A stretch of 64,000 nucleotides of DNA from CAIZGX01 sp964511555 (GCA_964511555.1 CAZEFR010000007.1:1-64000), one strand, 5' to 3'. Positions 1 through 9,223 are shown, counted from the stretch's first letter. The notes: generated from the letters alone by a model not told the origin. Numbers and translations: made by a program.

Positions 1-10
1 TCCCACTTCA

Positions 11-37
11 AAAGCCCTCATTTGAGGGCTTTTTTTA
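11..37 (+). terminator. Intrinsic terminator of a gene left of the window
   Basis: A perfect 10-bp stem (AAAGCCCTCA / TGAGGGCTTT, 2-nt loop) is followed by a run of T on the plus strand. It closes a plus-strand gene outside the window and lies just beyond the tatD stop, so it may also help end tatD. Confidence 0.85.
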
Positions 38-59
38 TGTTTTAAAATTTCAGTTTTAA

Positions 60-827
60 TTAATCGAGCCTAAACAAACGCATCGCGTTTTCAGTAGTAA
101 GCGCAGCAGTCTCGTCAAATGACATACCCAAGGATTTCGCGATGAATTCAACGGTATGCGCAATGAAAGCGGGTTCGTTTCGCTTTCCTCGATAGGGAAC
201 AGGCGATAAAAATGGAGCGTCGGTTTCAACAACGAGTTTTTCAAGTGGAATTTTCTTTATACTTCCATCTTGATTCTTTTTGTAAGTCGAAGTTCCACCG
301 ATTCCGAAATAGAAATTGTGGTAGGAAGAGATTTTTTTTATCTCATTCTCATTTCCCGTAAAACAATGAAAAACGCCTCGCAATGCTGGACTGTCATGCT
401 CATCGAGACACTCGAAAATTTCTTTAAACGATTCGCGCGCGTGAATGATCAGTGGTAAATCAAATTCCTTTGCCCAATTGATTTGCTCGGTAAATGACTT
501 TTTCTGCATAGCAAGATTGTCTTGTTTCCAATGAAGATCAATTCCTGTTTCACCAATTCCAACAGGCTTTACAATAGGTATAAGTGCTTTCATTCGACTC
601 AGAACTTCTTCATAATCGTCATTCACATCACACGGGTGCAGGCCGATCATACTGTAGAAAAAGCCAGGATAGTCATTGCATAATGCGAGCATTGGTTCAA
701 TGCTGGCTTCGTCTATATTCGGGAGTAAAACTTTTCTAACTTCGAAGGACTTTGCACGTTCAACAACTTCGGCTAAATCTTCCTTGAAAACATCTAAATA
801 AACGTGGCTGTGCGTATCAATTATCAT
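60..827 (-). CDS. tatD: TatD family metal-dependent hydrolase (DNase)
   Basis: This 255-residue protein belongs to the TatD family of cytoplasmic metal-dependent deoxyribonucleases with a TIM-barrel fold. The expected metal ligands are present: His6 and His8 in the N-terminal THSH motif, Glu93 in GIGETGID, His129 in PLIIHARES, His154 in the FHCFTG motif and Asp203 in VETDAPFL. The length is normal for the family. The ATG start is supported by a TACTTTTG promoter box ending exactly 4 nt upstream, so the mRNA may be leaderless. The gene stands alone and diverges from the GT9 operon. The family assignment is firm; the physiological substrate is not settled for this family. Confidence 0.95.
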   Translation of the reverse strand: MIIDTHSHVYLDVFKEDLAEVVERAKSFEVRKVLLPNIDEASIEPMLALCNDYPGFFYSMIGLHPCDVNDDYEEVLSRMKALIPIVKPVGIGETGIDLHWKQDNLAMQKKSFTEQINWAKEFDLPLIIHARESFKEIFECLDEHDSPALRGVFHCFTGNENEIKKISSYHNFYFGIGGTSTYKKNQDGSIKKIPLEKLVVETDAPFLSPVPYRGKRNEPAFIAHTVEFIAKSLGMSFDETAALTTENAMRLFRLD

Positions 828-831
828 TTCG

Positions 832-839
832 CAAAAGTA
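832..839 (-). promoter_or_regulatory. -7 promoter box of tatD
   Basis: On the minus strand this reads TACTTTTG, an exact match to the Bacteroidota TAnnTTTG box. Only 4 nt separate it from the tatD ATG, which implies a leaderless or nearly leaderless transcript. Confidence 0.6.
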
Positions 840-872
840 GTGAGTTCCTTTTGAATGTATCTTGCACCCGAA

Positions 873-1883
873 ATGAATTCTAGGGCGAAAATTTTAGTGA
901 TTCGGTTCAGCAGTATCGGAGATATTGTGCTGACTTCTCCCGTCTATAGAATTTTGCAAGAACAGCTCCCGCATGGTGCGGAAGTACATTTGCTTACTCA
1001 AAAGCGTTTCGCATTTGTTAACGAAGCAAATCCTTTCGTTAATAAAATTTGGGCCGTCGAGAAAAGCGGGATGGAGGTTTTAACTGAATTGAAAGAAGAA
1101 AACTTTGATTACATTATCGATTTGCAAAACAGTTTGCGTTCACGAAGTATTCGTAAGAAATTAGGAAATCTTTCTTTTCATGTCGATAAGCAGAACTTTC
1201 GCAAATGGATTCAGGTGAATCTTGGTATTTGGAAAGGTCCAATTAAGCACATTGTAGATCGTTATATCGATACACTCAAAACATTTAAGATTGCGAATGA
1301 CGGTAAAGGATTGGAATACTTCATTCCTTCAACAACAAGTTCGATTCAGGATATACTTCCAAATGAATTTATTCAGGAAGGATTTATTGTTATTGCCACG
1401 GGTGGAGCACATGAAGGCAAACGTTGGAGTGAAGAAAATTGGACGGAATTATCTGAACGTTTTCATGAAGAGCGAGTTGTTTGGATAGGAGGGAAGGAAG
1501 ATTCTATCGCTTTGAAGCATTCTCCAAAGCATTTAGATTTAATTGGAAAATGCAGTGTACACGAGAGCGCAAGACTAGTTGAGAATGCAAGAGCGGTTGT
1601 ATGCGGAGATACAGGAATGATGCATATTGCAGCTGCATTCAAAAAAGATATTATCGCACTGTGGGGATGCACAACCCCTGATCTAGGAATGGGCGTATAC
1701 AGACCGAAACCAGAGGTTGGAGAGCATATGCATACGGCATACTTGCAAGCGAAAAGGAAGGGGAGGCCTTGTTCGAAATTAGGGAATCATTGCAAGTATG
1801 GAATGCACAACAAATGCATAGATGTTATTCAAGTCAAACATGTGGAAGAGGCTTTTAATAAAATGAAAAACAAATGGGAATGA
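873..1883 (+). CDS. Glycosyltransferase family 9 (heptosyltransferase-like)
   Basis: About 336 residues in the GT-B fold of LPS heptosyltransferases. The N-terminal beta-strand and glycine loop reads VIRFSSIGDIVLTSP and the C-terminal donor-site region reads CGDTGMMHIAAAF, both typical of GT9. It probably adds a sugar to lipopolysaccharide core on the cytoplasmic side of the inner membrane. I choose the ATG at 873. An upstream ATG at 855 gives six non-conserved residues and overlaps a TATCTTGC element (858-865) that resembles the promoter -7 box. The stop overlaps the next start (ATGA), so the three genes to HemJ form an operon. The sugar donor cannot be told from sequence alone. Confidence 0.9.
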   Translation: MNSRAKILVIRFSSIGDIVLTSPVYRILQEQLPHGAEVHLLTQKRFAFVNEANPFVNKIWAVEKSGMEVLTELKEENFDYIIDLQNSLRSRSIRKKLGNLSFHVDKQNFRKWIQVNLGIWKGPIKHIVDRYIDTLKTFKIANDGKGLEYFIPSTTSSIQDILPNEFIQEGFIVIATGGAHEGKRWSEENWTELSERFHEERVVWIGGKEDSIALKHSPKHLDLIGKCSVHESARLVENARAVVCGDTGMMHIAAAFKKDIIALWGCTTPDLGMGVYRPKPEVGEHMHTAYLQAKRKGRPCSKLGNHCKYGMHNKCIDVIQVKHVEEAFNKMKNKWE

Positions 1884-2389
1884 AACAGGTATTAGCGAAG
1901 GAAACATTAACGATTACAACACACATCGTTCTTCCTGAAAATACGAATACGCTTGGAAACCTTATGGGTGGACAGTTGTTGAATTGGTTAGACGTTGCTT
2001 CTGCCATTTCTGCGCATCGTCTTTGCAAGCGTGTAGTTGTAACAGCCGCGGTTAATAATGTGTCTTTTCAACACCCCATAAAGTTGGGAGACATTGTTGT
2101 TATTGAAGCAAAAGTTTCAAGAAGTTTCGCCACTTCCATGGAAGTATTCATGGATATTTATGTTGAACATCATACAACTGGTGAAATGATTAAGTGCAAC
2201 GAGGCAATATACACGTTCGTCGCAGTTGATCAAATGGGAAGCCCGATCCATGTGCCTGAATTACTTCCAGAAACACAAGAAGAAAAGAATCGCTTCGAAG
2301 GCGCATTAAGAAGAAGACAACTTCGATTGATTTTAGCAGGAAAAATGAAGCCCGAAGAGGCAACTGAACTCAAAGCCTTGTTTGTGTAA
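1880..2389 (+). CDS. Acyl-CoA thioesterase, hotdog fold
   Basis: A 169-residue single-hotdog acyl-CoA thioesterase of the YciA/BACH type. The N-terminal motif NTLGNLMGGQLLNWLD carries the conserved Asn/Gly and Asp of the active site, and the second half has the usual strand pattern. It would hydrolyse acyl-CoA esters in the cytoplasm. The chosen ATG at 1880 overlaps the upstream stop as ATGA, which favours it over an ATG two codons earlier. Its own stop overlaps the hemJ start as TAATG. Chain-length preference is unknown. Confidence 0.9.
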   Translation: MKQVLAKETLTITTHIVLPENTNTLGNLMGGQLLNWLDVASAISAHRLCKRVVVTAAVNNVSFQHPIKLGDIVVIEAKVSRSFATSMEVFMDIYVEHHTTGEMIKCNEAIYTFVAVDQMGSPIHVPELLPETQEEKNRFEGALRRRQLRLILAGKMKPEEATELKALFV

Positions 2390-2928
2390 TGGATACCATT
2401 AAGGCGCTTCATATCATTTTTGTTGTTACATGGTTCGCAGGGCTGTTCTATATCTTTAGATTGTTCGTTTATCACGCAGAAGCTCAAGAAAAGAAAGACG
2501 AGTTGGAGCGCGAAATATTGATTAAGCAATACAAAATCATGGAGTGGCGTCTCTGGTATATCATAACATGGCCAAGTGCAATATTGACGCTCATTTGGGG
2601 AGTTTGGTTGTTGTATTTCAATCCGGGCTACCTCTCGCAACCATGGATGCTGTTGAAACTCTTTTTTGTTGTTTGTCTCTTTGCGTATCAAATTCTGGGT
2701 CAACGTATTTTCAAGAACCTATATGAAAACCTCAAGACATACAAAGCCTATCACATGCGTATGCTTAATGAAGTGAGCACTCTTATCTTAATTGCGGTAG
2801 TCTTTTTAGTGGTCCGAAAAGACGAGTTAAGTTGGGTATGGGGAGTTCTTGGTATTCTTGGAATTGGAGTTATTCTCACGTTTGCAATTCGAGGATATGC
2901 TAATTTTAGAAATCGCAGAAGTGCCTAG
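2389..2928 (+). CDS. hemJ: HemJ-type protoporphyrinogen IX oxidase
   Basis: A 179-residue membrane protein with four hydrophobic segments (about residues 8-28, 54-76, 85-105, 130-168). It matches HemJ, the oxygen-independent-type enzyme that oxidises protoporphyrinogen IX to protoporphyrin IX in heme synthesis. The conserved N-terminal His8 and a Lys at about position 90 before the third helix fit the heme-ligand residues described for this family. It is translationally coupled (TAATG) to the thioesterase. Nothing else in the window belongs to heme synthesis, so the operon looks mixed. Confidence 0.87.
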   Translation: MDTIKALHIIFVVTWFAGLFYIFRLFVYHAEAQEKKDELEREILIKQYKIMEWRLWYIITWPSAILTLIWGVWLLYFNPGYLSQPWMLLKLFFVVCLFAYQILGQRIFKNLYENLKTYKAYHMRMLNEVSTLILIAVVFLVVRKDELSWVWGVLGILGIGVILTFAIRGYANFRNRRSA

Positions 2929-2944
2929 CTTGAATTGAATTGCC

Positions 2945-2952
2945 TATCTTTA
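2945..2952 (+). promoter_or_regulatory. Probable -7 box upstream of the 2971 gene
   Basis: TATCTTTA differs from TAnnTTTG only at the last base and sits 18 nt before the ATG at 2971. Confidence 0.4.
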
Positions 2953-2970
2953 TAAAAAAACAATATCGGA

Positions 2971-3519
2971 ATGTCAAGAGTATTTTTTATTTTATTAATT
3001 CTATCACAGACAGCCACTTTTCAAGCCTTTTCTCAAAAGAAGAGCTTGCCTGATTGGTTAGCGGCTGAAAAGAAGAACGATAGGTTAGTCTATGTAAATG
3101 GAGTTACCATAGCCAATGATACTGATGCAGAATTACCAACTCAGATTACTGTTGAAGTAATAGGAACCGAGCCGAAGTCGGTGACCTTTGATACGTTCAG
3201 TGACAGAGGGAATTTTGAGTTTTTTTTAAGACCTGATGCAATTTATTATATTTCGTTTGGGAAAGATGGTTACTTGACTAAGAAGTTGGAAGTGGTTACA
3301 GATAATATTCCTGACAAAGACTGGAAGGTCGGTTTTGTTCTTGAACTTCAAGTTTCAATGGAGTTAGCCGTAGAAGGTTTCAGTTCTGAATTGCAGTCAG
3401 CCCCATACGCTCGATGCATATACAGCAGTAAAACAAAGAAAATTGAATTTGATAAGGCCTTTTCGAAAGAATCGAAGGCGGCTTGGGATAAAGAACGCTT
3501 ACGTTGCTTGAAGAGGTAA
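2971..3519 (+). CDS. Secreted hypothetical protein
   Basis: I do not recognise this 182-residue protein. It begins with a hydrophobic signal peptide (roughly residues 1-21, ending near FSQ), so it is exported. The middle resembles a carboxypeptidase-regulatory-like beta-sandwich (about residues 45-110: VNGVTIAND..., a DTFSDRGNFEF-like turn, YYISFGKDGY), a fold common in Bacteroidota surface proteins. The C-terminal part is charged. It has its own probable promoter, and a terminator follows immediately. Confidence 0.75.
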   Translation: MSRVFFILLILSQTATFQAFSQKKSLPDWLAAEKKNDRLVYVNGVTIANDTDAELPTQITVEVIGTEPKSVTFDTFSDRGNFEFFLRPDAIYYISFGKDGYLTKKLEVVTDNIPDKDWKVGFVLELQVSMELAVEGFSSELQSAPYARCIYSSKTKKIEFDKAFSKESKAAWDKERLRCLKR

Positions 3520-3520
3520 T

Positions 3521-4459
3521 TCAAAGGGCGTAAAACGCCTTTATTTTTTCATAAAGAACGTAGGATAGCTTGTAGTAGCTCTCCTTTGTCCAACCTGCTA
3601 TATGCGGAGTCAGTAACACATTTGGATAAGAGAGAAGTTTTTCAAATAGAATATTTTCATTCAATCCTTCCAAGGAAGATTTTTCGAATGGCAGTACGTC
3701 AAGTGCGGCGTGAGTTACTATGCCTAAATCAATGGCTTTCATGAGGTCAGTTGCATTCAAGTGGCCTCCGCGCGACGTATTAATGAAGACAATCGGTTTT
3801 TTGAAAGAGCTGAAGAATGTTGCATTTGCATACTCCAATGTCTCTTCACTAAGGGGTAAATGCAAACTTACAATGTCTGCTGTATTGAATATTTCTTCGA
3901 GTGTAACGCTGGAAGCGTCAGAACCGAATGAACATTCGGTGTATTTGTCAAATGCAATAACGTGAGCTTCGAATCCACATAGCTTTTTAGCTACACTTTT
4001 TCCCATGTGCCCAAATCCAATGAGTGCGATTGTTTTTCCTTTTATCTCAAACCCTCGATGCTGCTCGCGCAACCATTCTTTTTTGTGAACACTTTCATTG
4101 GCGTGATGAATATTATTAGAAAGTGATAATAGCATTCCAATAACATGTTCGCCCACAGCATCACTATTACCCTCTGGGGAGGAGAAAACAGCAACATTGT
4201 GTCGCTTACAACTTTCAAGATCAATAATTTCCAGTCCTGATCCACTCCGAGCAATGAATTCTAGGTTAGTGGCAGCTTGAAGTAGATTTTCGTCAATTGA
4301 AATTCGGCTTCTTAAAACAATACCGTTGAATTCACCAATATTTTTGAGAAGATCTTTGTAGGAAATCGCATAATTAAATACACATTCGAAACCTATTTCA
4401 CTTAGTTTTTCTGAAAGAATAGGATGAACTGTTTCAAGGAATAGTATTTTTCTAATCAT
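3521..4459 (-). CDS. D-isomer 2-hydroxyacid dehydrogenase (phosphoglycerate dehydrogenase-like)
   Basis: A 312-residue NAD-dependent D-2-hydroxyacid dehydrogenase. The Rossmann nucleotide loop is IALIGFGHMGKSVAKKL. The catalytic set is visible: Arg in RSGSGLE, Glu in DVLPFEK and His in LTPHIAGW. The NTSRGG motif that closes the NAD site is intact. It lacks the ACT and extra domains of long SerA proteins. The start overlaps the mgtE stop as TAATG, so it is co-transcribed with mgtE. The substrate could be 3-phosphoglycerate or another 2-keto acid; sequence does not decide. Confidence 0.88.
   Translation of the reverse strand: MIRKILFLETVHPILSEKLSEIGFECVFNYAISYKDLLKNIGEFNGIVLRSRISIDENLLQAATNLEFIARSGSGLEIIDLESCKRHNVAVFSSPEGNSDAVGEHVIGMLLSLSNNIHHANESVHKKEWLREQHRGFEIKGKTIALIGFGHMGKSVAKKLCGFEAHVIAFDKYTECSFGSDASSVTLEEIFNTADIVSLHLPLSEETLEYANATFFSSFKKPIVFINTSRGGHLNATDLMKAIDLGIVTHAALDVLPFEKSSLEGLNENILFEKLLSYPNVLLTPHIAGWTKESYYKLSYVLYEKIKAFYAL
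3523..3550 (+). terminator. Terminator of the 2971 gene
   Basis: AAAGGGCGT and ACGCCTTT form a stem with one bulged G and a 3-nt loop, followed by ATTTTTTC. It lies inside the last codons of the convergent dehydrogenase gene. Confidence 0.6.
3923..3940. repeat. Recurring 18-nt palindrome, copy 1
   Basis: ACCGAATGAACATTCGGT consists of 8-bp inverted arms around a central AA. An identical 18-mer occurs at 19173 and a 16/18 match at 42033. This copy lies within the dehydrogenase coding region. Confidence 0.6.
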
Positions 4460-5844
4460 TAAAATAGACTGTGCGGTAATGATGCGAAATGAGTAAGGAA
4501 ATAATGCCCTACACTGAAATAGATTATCAATCCAACAATGTCATTCGCGGTTGTAACGAATGGACCAGTAGCCAGTGCTGGGTCAATGTTCAATTTGTCG
4601 AGCATTAACGGAAAAAAAGTACCACTTAAACTTGCGAATATGATAACACTGAAAAGAGCTATTGAAGCGGTTAAACTCAGAATAAGTTCGAAATGGAATA
4701 ACTGGCTGGCTAAAAAAATGAGTGCTCCACAAACGGAGGCATTGAGTAATCCAACGCCGAATTCTTTGACCAATTTTTGCCAAACGGTTTCGTCGAAAGC
4801 ACTCTGGTTTGCCAGAGCTCTTACCACAAGTGCTGCAGATTGAACACCTACATTTCCTCCTGTAGCGGCAATGAGTGGCATAAATACGGCCATAGCCGGG
4901 TGTTCGGTAATATCGAACACACCAATAATGTAAGCTCCGCTCATCCCACCAATCATTCCGATTAAAAGCCAAGGCAGTCTTGCTCGTGTGAGGGTCCATA
5001 TACTATCACTCGATTCAACGTCCTCAGAGATACCACTCGCCAATTGATAATCGCGGTTAGCCTCTTCTTGCATTAAGTCAACTACGTCATCAATGGTAAT
5101 TCTTCCGACTAATTTTTTTTCTTCATCGAGGACAGGAAGAACTACTAAGTCATATTTCTTCATAATGCGCATGACTTCCTCAACAGGAGTGTCAACGTTA
5201 ACAGATCTCACTTTTGATTCTTTGTAGAGATCCTTGAGCGTTGCGCGCATGCTCGCAGAGGCGAAGATGAGTGCTTTCATGCTTAGAATGCCTAACATAT
5301 GATCGTTTTCATCTACCACATAGATAGAATAAATGTTATCAATGTATTCTGCTTGTTTTCTCATTTCACGAATGGCCTGAGCCACTGTCCAGTGCTCGTG
5401 CACAGTTACCATCTCAACAGCCATTAACGCCCCAGCGGTTCCTTCGGCATAGGTCATCAGATCCATGATGTCGCTGGCTTGCTCTTCATCTTCAAGAAGA
5501 GCAATTACCTCTTCTTGCTTTTCTTCACTTAAACCCGCAAGAACGTCTGCTGCATCGTCAGAGTCGATATTTTCAATTAACTCCTCGGCAATTTCACGAC
5601 TTGTTAGTTTTGATAAAACGGCTTCTTGAATATCCTCGTCTAGTTCAAGCATTACCTCTGCGGCGCGCTCTTCGTCGAGAATTCTGTATAGGTAAATTCC
5701 TTCGTCTGAAGGAAGCTCATCTATGATTTCAGCTATATCAGCAGGATGAAGATCTTTGGTAAATTCGTGTACAGCACTATCCTTCCCTTCGCCTATCCAT
5801 TTGCGGAGGTCTGCCAACAACTCTTTTGTAAGTTCGAACTGCAC
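4459..5844 (-). CDS. mgtE: Magnesium transporter MgtE
   Basis: A 461-residue Mg2+ channel/transporter with normal domain order. Residues about 1-130 form the helical MgtE N domain, rich in acidic motifs such as LHPADIAEIIDEL. Two CBS domains follow (about 135-260). About five transmembrane helices lie from roughly 285 to 455, with the conserved PLIAATGGNVGVQSA and ATGPFVTTANDIVG segments. The cytoplasmic N and CBS domains gate the pore in response to Mg2+ in characterised homologues. It is the first gene of a two-gene operon with the dehydrogenase. A weak TACCTTCG element lies about 40 nt upstream. Confidence 0.95.
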   Translation of the reverse strand: MQFELTKELLADLRKWIGEGKDSAVHEFTKDLHPADIAEIIDELPSDEGIYLYRILDEERAAEVMLELDEDIQEAVLSKLTSREIAEELIENIDSDDAADVLAGLSEEKQEEVIALLEDEEQASDIMDLMTYAEGTAGALMAVEMVTVHEHWTVAQAIREMRKQAEYIDNIYSIYVVDENDHMLGILSMKALIFASASMRATLKDLYKESKVRSVNVDTPVEEVMRIMKKYDLVVLPVLDEEKKLVGRITIDDVVDLMQEEANRDYQLASGISEDVESSDSIWTLTRARLPWLLIGMIGGMSGAYIIGVFDITEHPAMAVFMPLIAATGGNVGVQSAALVVRALANQSAFDETVWQKLVKEFGVGLLNASVCGALIFLASQLFHFELILSLTASIALFSVIIFASLSGTFFPLMLDKLNIDPALATGPFVTTANDIVGLIIYFSVGHYFLTHFASLPHSLF

Positions 5845-5941
5845 GGGGAGGATTCCATTTAAAGGGTTAATTAATTACCGCTGCGAAGGTAAGTTATTTT
5901 TAACGTAACCTGATTTATATTCGCCTATCTAAATTTTGAAA

Positions 5942-8515
5942 ATGAAAAAGCATCTTGCATTACTTGCCATTGCCCTTTCCGGAGTGTTGGTATTTCCGGC
6001 TTATGGAACGGTTGTTTCCGCTAAAAAGAAAAAGGAGCCGGTGAAGAAAGAAGAAAAAAAGCCAGACGATAAGTTTGGCGATCTTGTTAAGAAGTGTAGG
6101 AAGAAAGAAGGCCTTCTTACCTTTTACACCGATACAGTTACGGGAAAAACATTTATTGAAATTCAAAAGACTCAATTGAATCAAGAGTTTATTTATTTCA
6201 ATTATATAGAAAATGCACCGGTAGAAACAGGCTATCACAAGGGAGCATTTGGAGATTCTAAGATAATTGTTTTCAAAAAGAATTATGAGCGCTTAGAAAT
6301 AGTGCAACCGAACACCAACTATTATTACGACCCATCGAACGCAATTAGCAAGTCTTCTTTCTCGAACATTAACAATCCAGTTTTAGCCTCCGAAAAAATT
6401 GAAGCTACGAGCCTAGATGGAAACAAGATGCTTATCGATGGTGACGCCTTGTTGTTGTCAGAGAAAATGCAATTGGTAAAGATGCCTGCACAACGCGGTG
6501 GAGATGCACCTTTGGGAAGTCTGAGTAAGGAAAAGTCCAAGGTGAACTCAATTCGCACATACAAAGAGAATTCTGAAATTGTTGTGTCTTATGTGTACGA
6601 AACGAGTTCTCCCAATATAGGTGGAGATGCTGTGGCAGATGGAAGAAACGTGACCGTTCAATACCAGCACTCATTCTTGTCTGTTCCGCAAAATAACTTC
6701 AAACCGCGTTTCGATGATCCACGTATTGGATATTTCACCACACAGGTTAACGATATGACTGTTGCTTCTGCAACGCCATGGAGAGATGTGATTCACCGTT
6801 GGAATTTGGAAAAGAAAAATCCAAATGAGAGTTTGAGTGAGCCCATTCAACCAATCACATTCTGGATGGAAAACACCACGCCAGTTGAGTTTCGTCCATT
6901 AATTAAAGAGGCTGTAGAGCGTTGGAATGTGGCTTTTGAAGCTGCAGGATTCAAGAATGCCGTTGTGTGCTTGCAACAACCCGATGATGCAACTTGGGAT
7001 GCAGGAGACATTCGTTACAACGTTTTGCGTTGGACATCTACTCCAGCGCCGCCATTTGGAGGTTATGGTCCAAGCTTCGTGAATCCGCGTACTGGAGAGA
7101 TTCTAGGAGCGGACATTATGTTGGAATGGGTTGCTTTAACCAATCGCGTTTATGCAGACCGCACTTTCCGCCTAGGAAGTTCATTAACTGCAGAGCAAGA
7201 GCAGTTAATGAAGGAAAAAGGAGCTCGTAATCCTTTCTTGTGTAACGCTGCTGCAATGAGCAACGAACAATTGATTTTCGGAACCAGTGCTGCAAACGTA
7301 TTAGGAGCAAGCGATTTGGAGAAACAAGAAATTGTTCGTCAGATGTTGTATCGCTTGGTTCTGCATGAAGTAGGACACACCCTTGGTCTAACGCACAACA
7401 TGCGCGCAAGCACGCTTCAGTCTGTTGCAGATATCAAGAATGTAGAAAAGATAAATAAGGAAGGTTTGGCGAATTCTGTGATGGAGTATCCAGCTTTCAA
7501 TTATCAGTTGAACCCAAAGGAACAAGCTTTGTATTGCGATGTGAAAGTTGGACCTTATGACAAGTGGGTGATTGAGTACGGATATAGTCAGGCGCTATCT
7601 GATGAGCAAAAGGAGAAAGAACGTTTAGATAAGATAACAGCCAGAAGCATCGAGCATCAATTGGCATACGGAAACGATGGAGATGACATGCGCACGCCCG
7701 GAAGAGGAATTGATCCTGACGTAAATATTTTCGATCTTTCGAGTGACCCTGTTGCATATGGCGCAGAGCGTTGCGAGTTGGTTAAAGTTGTTCTGCCTAA
7801 ACTGAAAGAACATTTGATTACTTCGAATGAAAGTTATGCTGAGTTGCTTCAGTCGTTTTTAATTGCAACGAAAGAGTATGGCACTCAAACAAGTGTAATG
7901 ACTCGTCAGATTGGTGGTGTGCATTACGACAGAGCATACGCCGGACAAGGTTCTTCAGTGAAGCCGCTTGAGCCAGTTTCAGAAGTGAAACAAAAAGAAG
8001 CCATGAAGGCTTTGGCGAAATATGCATTTGCAGGCGATGTTTGGAGCGAGGCTATTCCAACTTTCAATTACTTGTTGGATCAAAGAAGAGGCTTTAGTCA
8101 ATATTCGAAAAGTGATGATCCGAAAATTCACGATCGTATTTTAGATATGCAATCGGAATGTCTGAATCACTTGATGCATCCGCGTGTTCATCAAAGAATC
8201 ATTGATAGCTACATGTATGGAAATACATACTCCATTGACGAAGTGATGTACGATTTAACACAAGCTATTTTTGAATCTGATTTGAAGGGTGAAGTGAATA
8301 CGGTGCGTCAAAACCTTCAAATTGAGTACACACATAGACTCATTGATATGCTTGATTTGAAAAATAAATATGATTACGTTTCTCAAGGAGTAGCTTTATC
8401 TGAATTAAAACGCATTCAGAAAATGGAGGTGGGTAATGTTGCGGGGAGTGCTTTGACTAAAGCACACAGAGCACACGTGGTTAAATTAATTGAAGATGCG
8501 CTTAGCGCGAAATAA
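5942..8515 (+). CDS. Secreted zinc-dependent metalloprotease (DUF5117/DUF4953 type)
   Basis: About 857 residues with a signal peptide (MKKHLALLAIALSGVLVF...). The architecture fits the large Bacteroidota zinc metalloproteases with DUF5117 and DUF4953 regions. The zinc site HEVGHTLGLTHN lies near residues 475-486 and gives two His ligands, the catalytic Glu and the third His of the metzincin-like HExxHxxGxxH pattern. A lysine-rich stretch follows the signal peptide. I chose the ATG at 5942; an in-frame TTG two codons earlier is less likely. The gene has its own terminator at 8540-8572. Substrates are unknown. Confidence 0.9.
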   Translation: MKKHLALLAIALSGVLVFPAYGTVVSAKKKKEPVKKEEKKPDDKFGDLVKKCRKKEGLLTFYTDTVTGKTFIEIQKTQLNQEFIYFNYIENAPVETGYHKGAFGDSKIIVFKKNYERLEIVQPNTNYYYDPSNAISKSSFSNINNPVLASEKIEATSLDGNKMLIDGDALLLSEKMQLVKMPAQRGGDAPLGSLSKEKSKVNSIRTYKENSEIVVSYVYETSSPNIGGDAVADGRNVTVQYQHSFLSVPQNNFKPRFDDPRIGYFTTQVNDMTVASATPWRDVIHRWNLEKKNPNESLSEPIQPITFWMENTTPVEFRPLIKEAVERWNVAFEAAGFKNAVVCLQQPDDATWDAGDIRYNVLRWTSTPAPPFGGYGPSFVNPRTGEILGADIMLEWVALTNRVYADRTFRLGSSLTAEQEQLMKEKGARNPFLCNAAAMSNEQLIFGTSAANVLGASDLEKQEIVRQMLYRLVLHEVGHTLGLTHNMRASTLQSVADIKNVEKINKEGLANSVMEYPAFNYQLNPKEQALYCDVKVGPYDKWVIEYGYSQALSDEQKEKERLDKITARSIEHQLAYGNDGDDMRTPGRGIDPDVNIFDLSSDPVAYGAERCELVKVVLPKLKEHLITSNESYAELLQSFLIATKEYGTQTSVMTRQIGGVHYDRAYAGQGSSVKPLEPVSEVKQKEAMKALAKYAFAGDVWSEAIPTFNYLLDQRRGFSQYSKSDDPKIHDRILDMQSECLNHLMHPRVHQRIIDSYMYGNTYSIDEVMYDLTQAIFESDLKGEVNTVRQNLQIEYTHRLIDMLDLKNKYDYVSQGVALSELKRIQKMEVGNVAGSALTKAHRAHVVKLIEDALSAK

Positions 8516-8518
8516 GAG

Positions 8519-9223
8519 TTAAAGTATTCTACGAATGAGGCGAAGGTTATGCGAATAACCTTCGCTTTTTTTATTGATACCTTGGTGGTCTAGAATATCA
8601 ATTCGAAGTTCTCCTGATGCGTGTAATATTTCGAAATTTTCATTGCTCTCCAGAACTATTCCAACATGAGTAATTTTCCCGTCTGCATTGTCAAAGAAAG
8701 CAAGATCTCCTGTTTTCGCTTCAGAAAGAAGCGTAACATCTGTTCCTTCAGCGGCTTGCTGATATGCGTCTCGTTTGAGGGAGTAACCCAGCGTTTTAAA
8801 AAAGGATTGCGTAAATCCTGAACAGTCATATCCGAAATTGGTCTTTCCGCCCCAAACATAAGGGACTCCAATGTAAGTTTTGAATAAAGCAAGCGCTTCA
8901 TTGAGGGACAACAATTGACTCTGAAAATCTTCAGGGACAAAAGCGCCCAGCGGCATAAGAATGTGTCTGTTCTCGAAGGCATGTAGAACACTTGGAAAAG
9001 AAAAAACACGATGAGTGTCAACTTCGAAAACCTGCGGAGAGAATTGCTTTTTATCAATCCAACCGCGGTACTGGTCAAAGCTTGTTTCAATGAAGTACCA
9101 CTTTTCATTTTCTTCCAAAACCACATAGGCCTCACCAAAAATAAGCTGACTAACTTGCTCACTTCGATCAGAAGCTTCTGCACGCATGGGTATATATGAA
9201 AGAAGACATTGTCCGTTTACCAT
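8519..9223 (-). CDS. C40 (NlpC/P60) peptidase with SH3b domain
   Basis: A 234-residue cysteine peptidase. Residues about 1-65 look like an SH3b domain and about 105-234 are the NlpC/P60 catalytic domain. The triad is visible as Cys134 in GYDCSGF, His186 in THVGIV and His201 in LHASGEL. Such enzymes cleave gamma-D-glutamyl-diamino acid bonds in murein peptides. No signal peptide is visible at the chosen ATG, so it may act on imported muropeptides in the cytoplasm, as YkfC does. A box with one mismatch to TAnnTTTG ends 4 nt before this ATG. The last codons contain the terminator of the convergent metalloprotease gene. Confidence 0.88.
   Translation of the reverse strand: MVNGQCLLSYIPMRAEASDRSEQVSQLIFGEAYVVLEENEKWYFIETSFDQYRGWIDKKQFSPQVFEVDTHRVFSFPSVLHAFENRHILMPLGAFVPEDFQSQLLSLNEALALFKTYIGVPYVWGGKTNFGYDCSGFTQSFFKTLGYSLKRDAYQQAAEGTDVTLLSEAKTGDLAFFDNADGKITHVGIVLESNENFEILHASGELRIDILDHQGINKKSEGYSHNLRLIRRIL
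8540..8572 (+). terminator. Terminator of the metalloprotease, embedded in the C40 gene
   Basis: GCGAAGGTTAT and ATAACCTTCGC form a perfect 11-bp stem with a 4-nt loop, followed by seven T on the plus strand. The whole hairpin lies inside the 3' coding end of the convergent C40 gene. Confidence 0.85.

Noticed and set aside
4583..4999. 138-codon minus-strand ORF inside mgtE
   Set aside because: It is an alternative frame of the well-conserved MgtE membrane domain and is rich in Arg, Cys and His without a family pattern.
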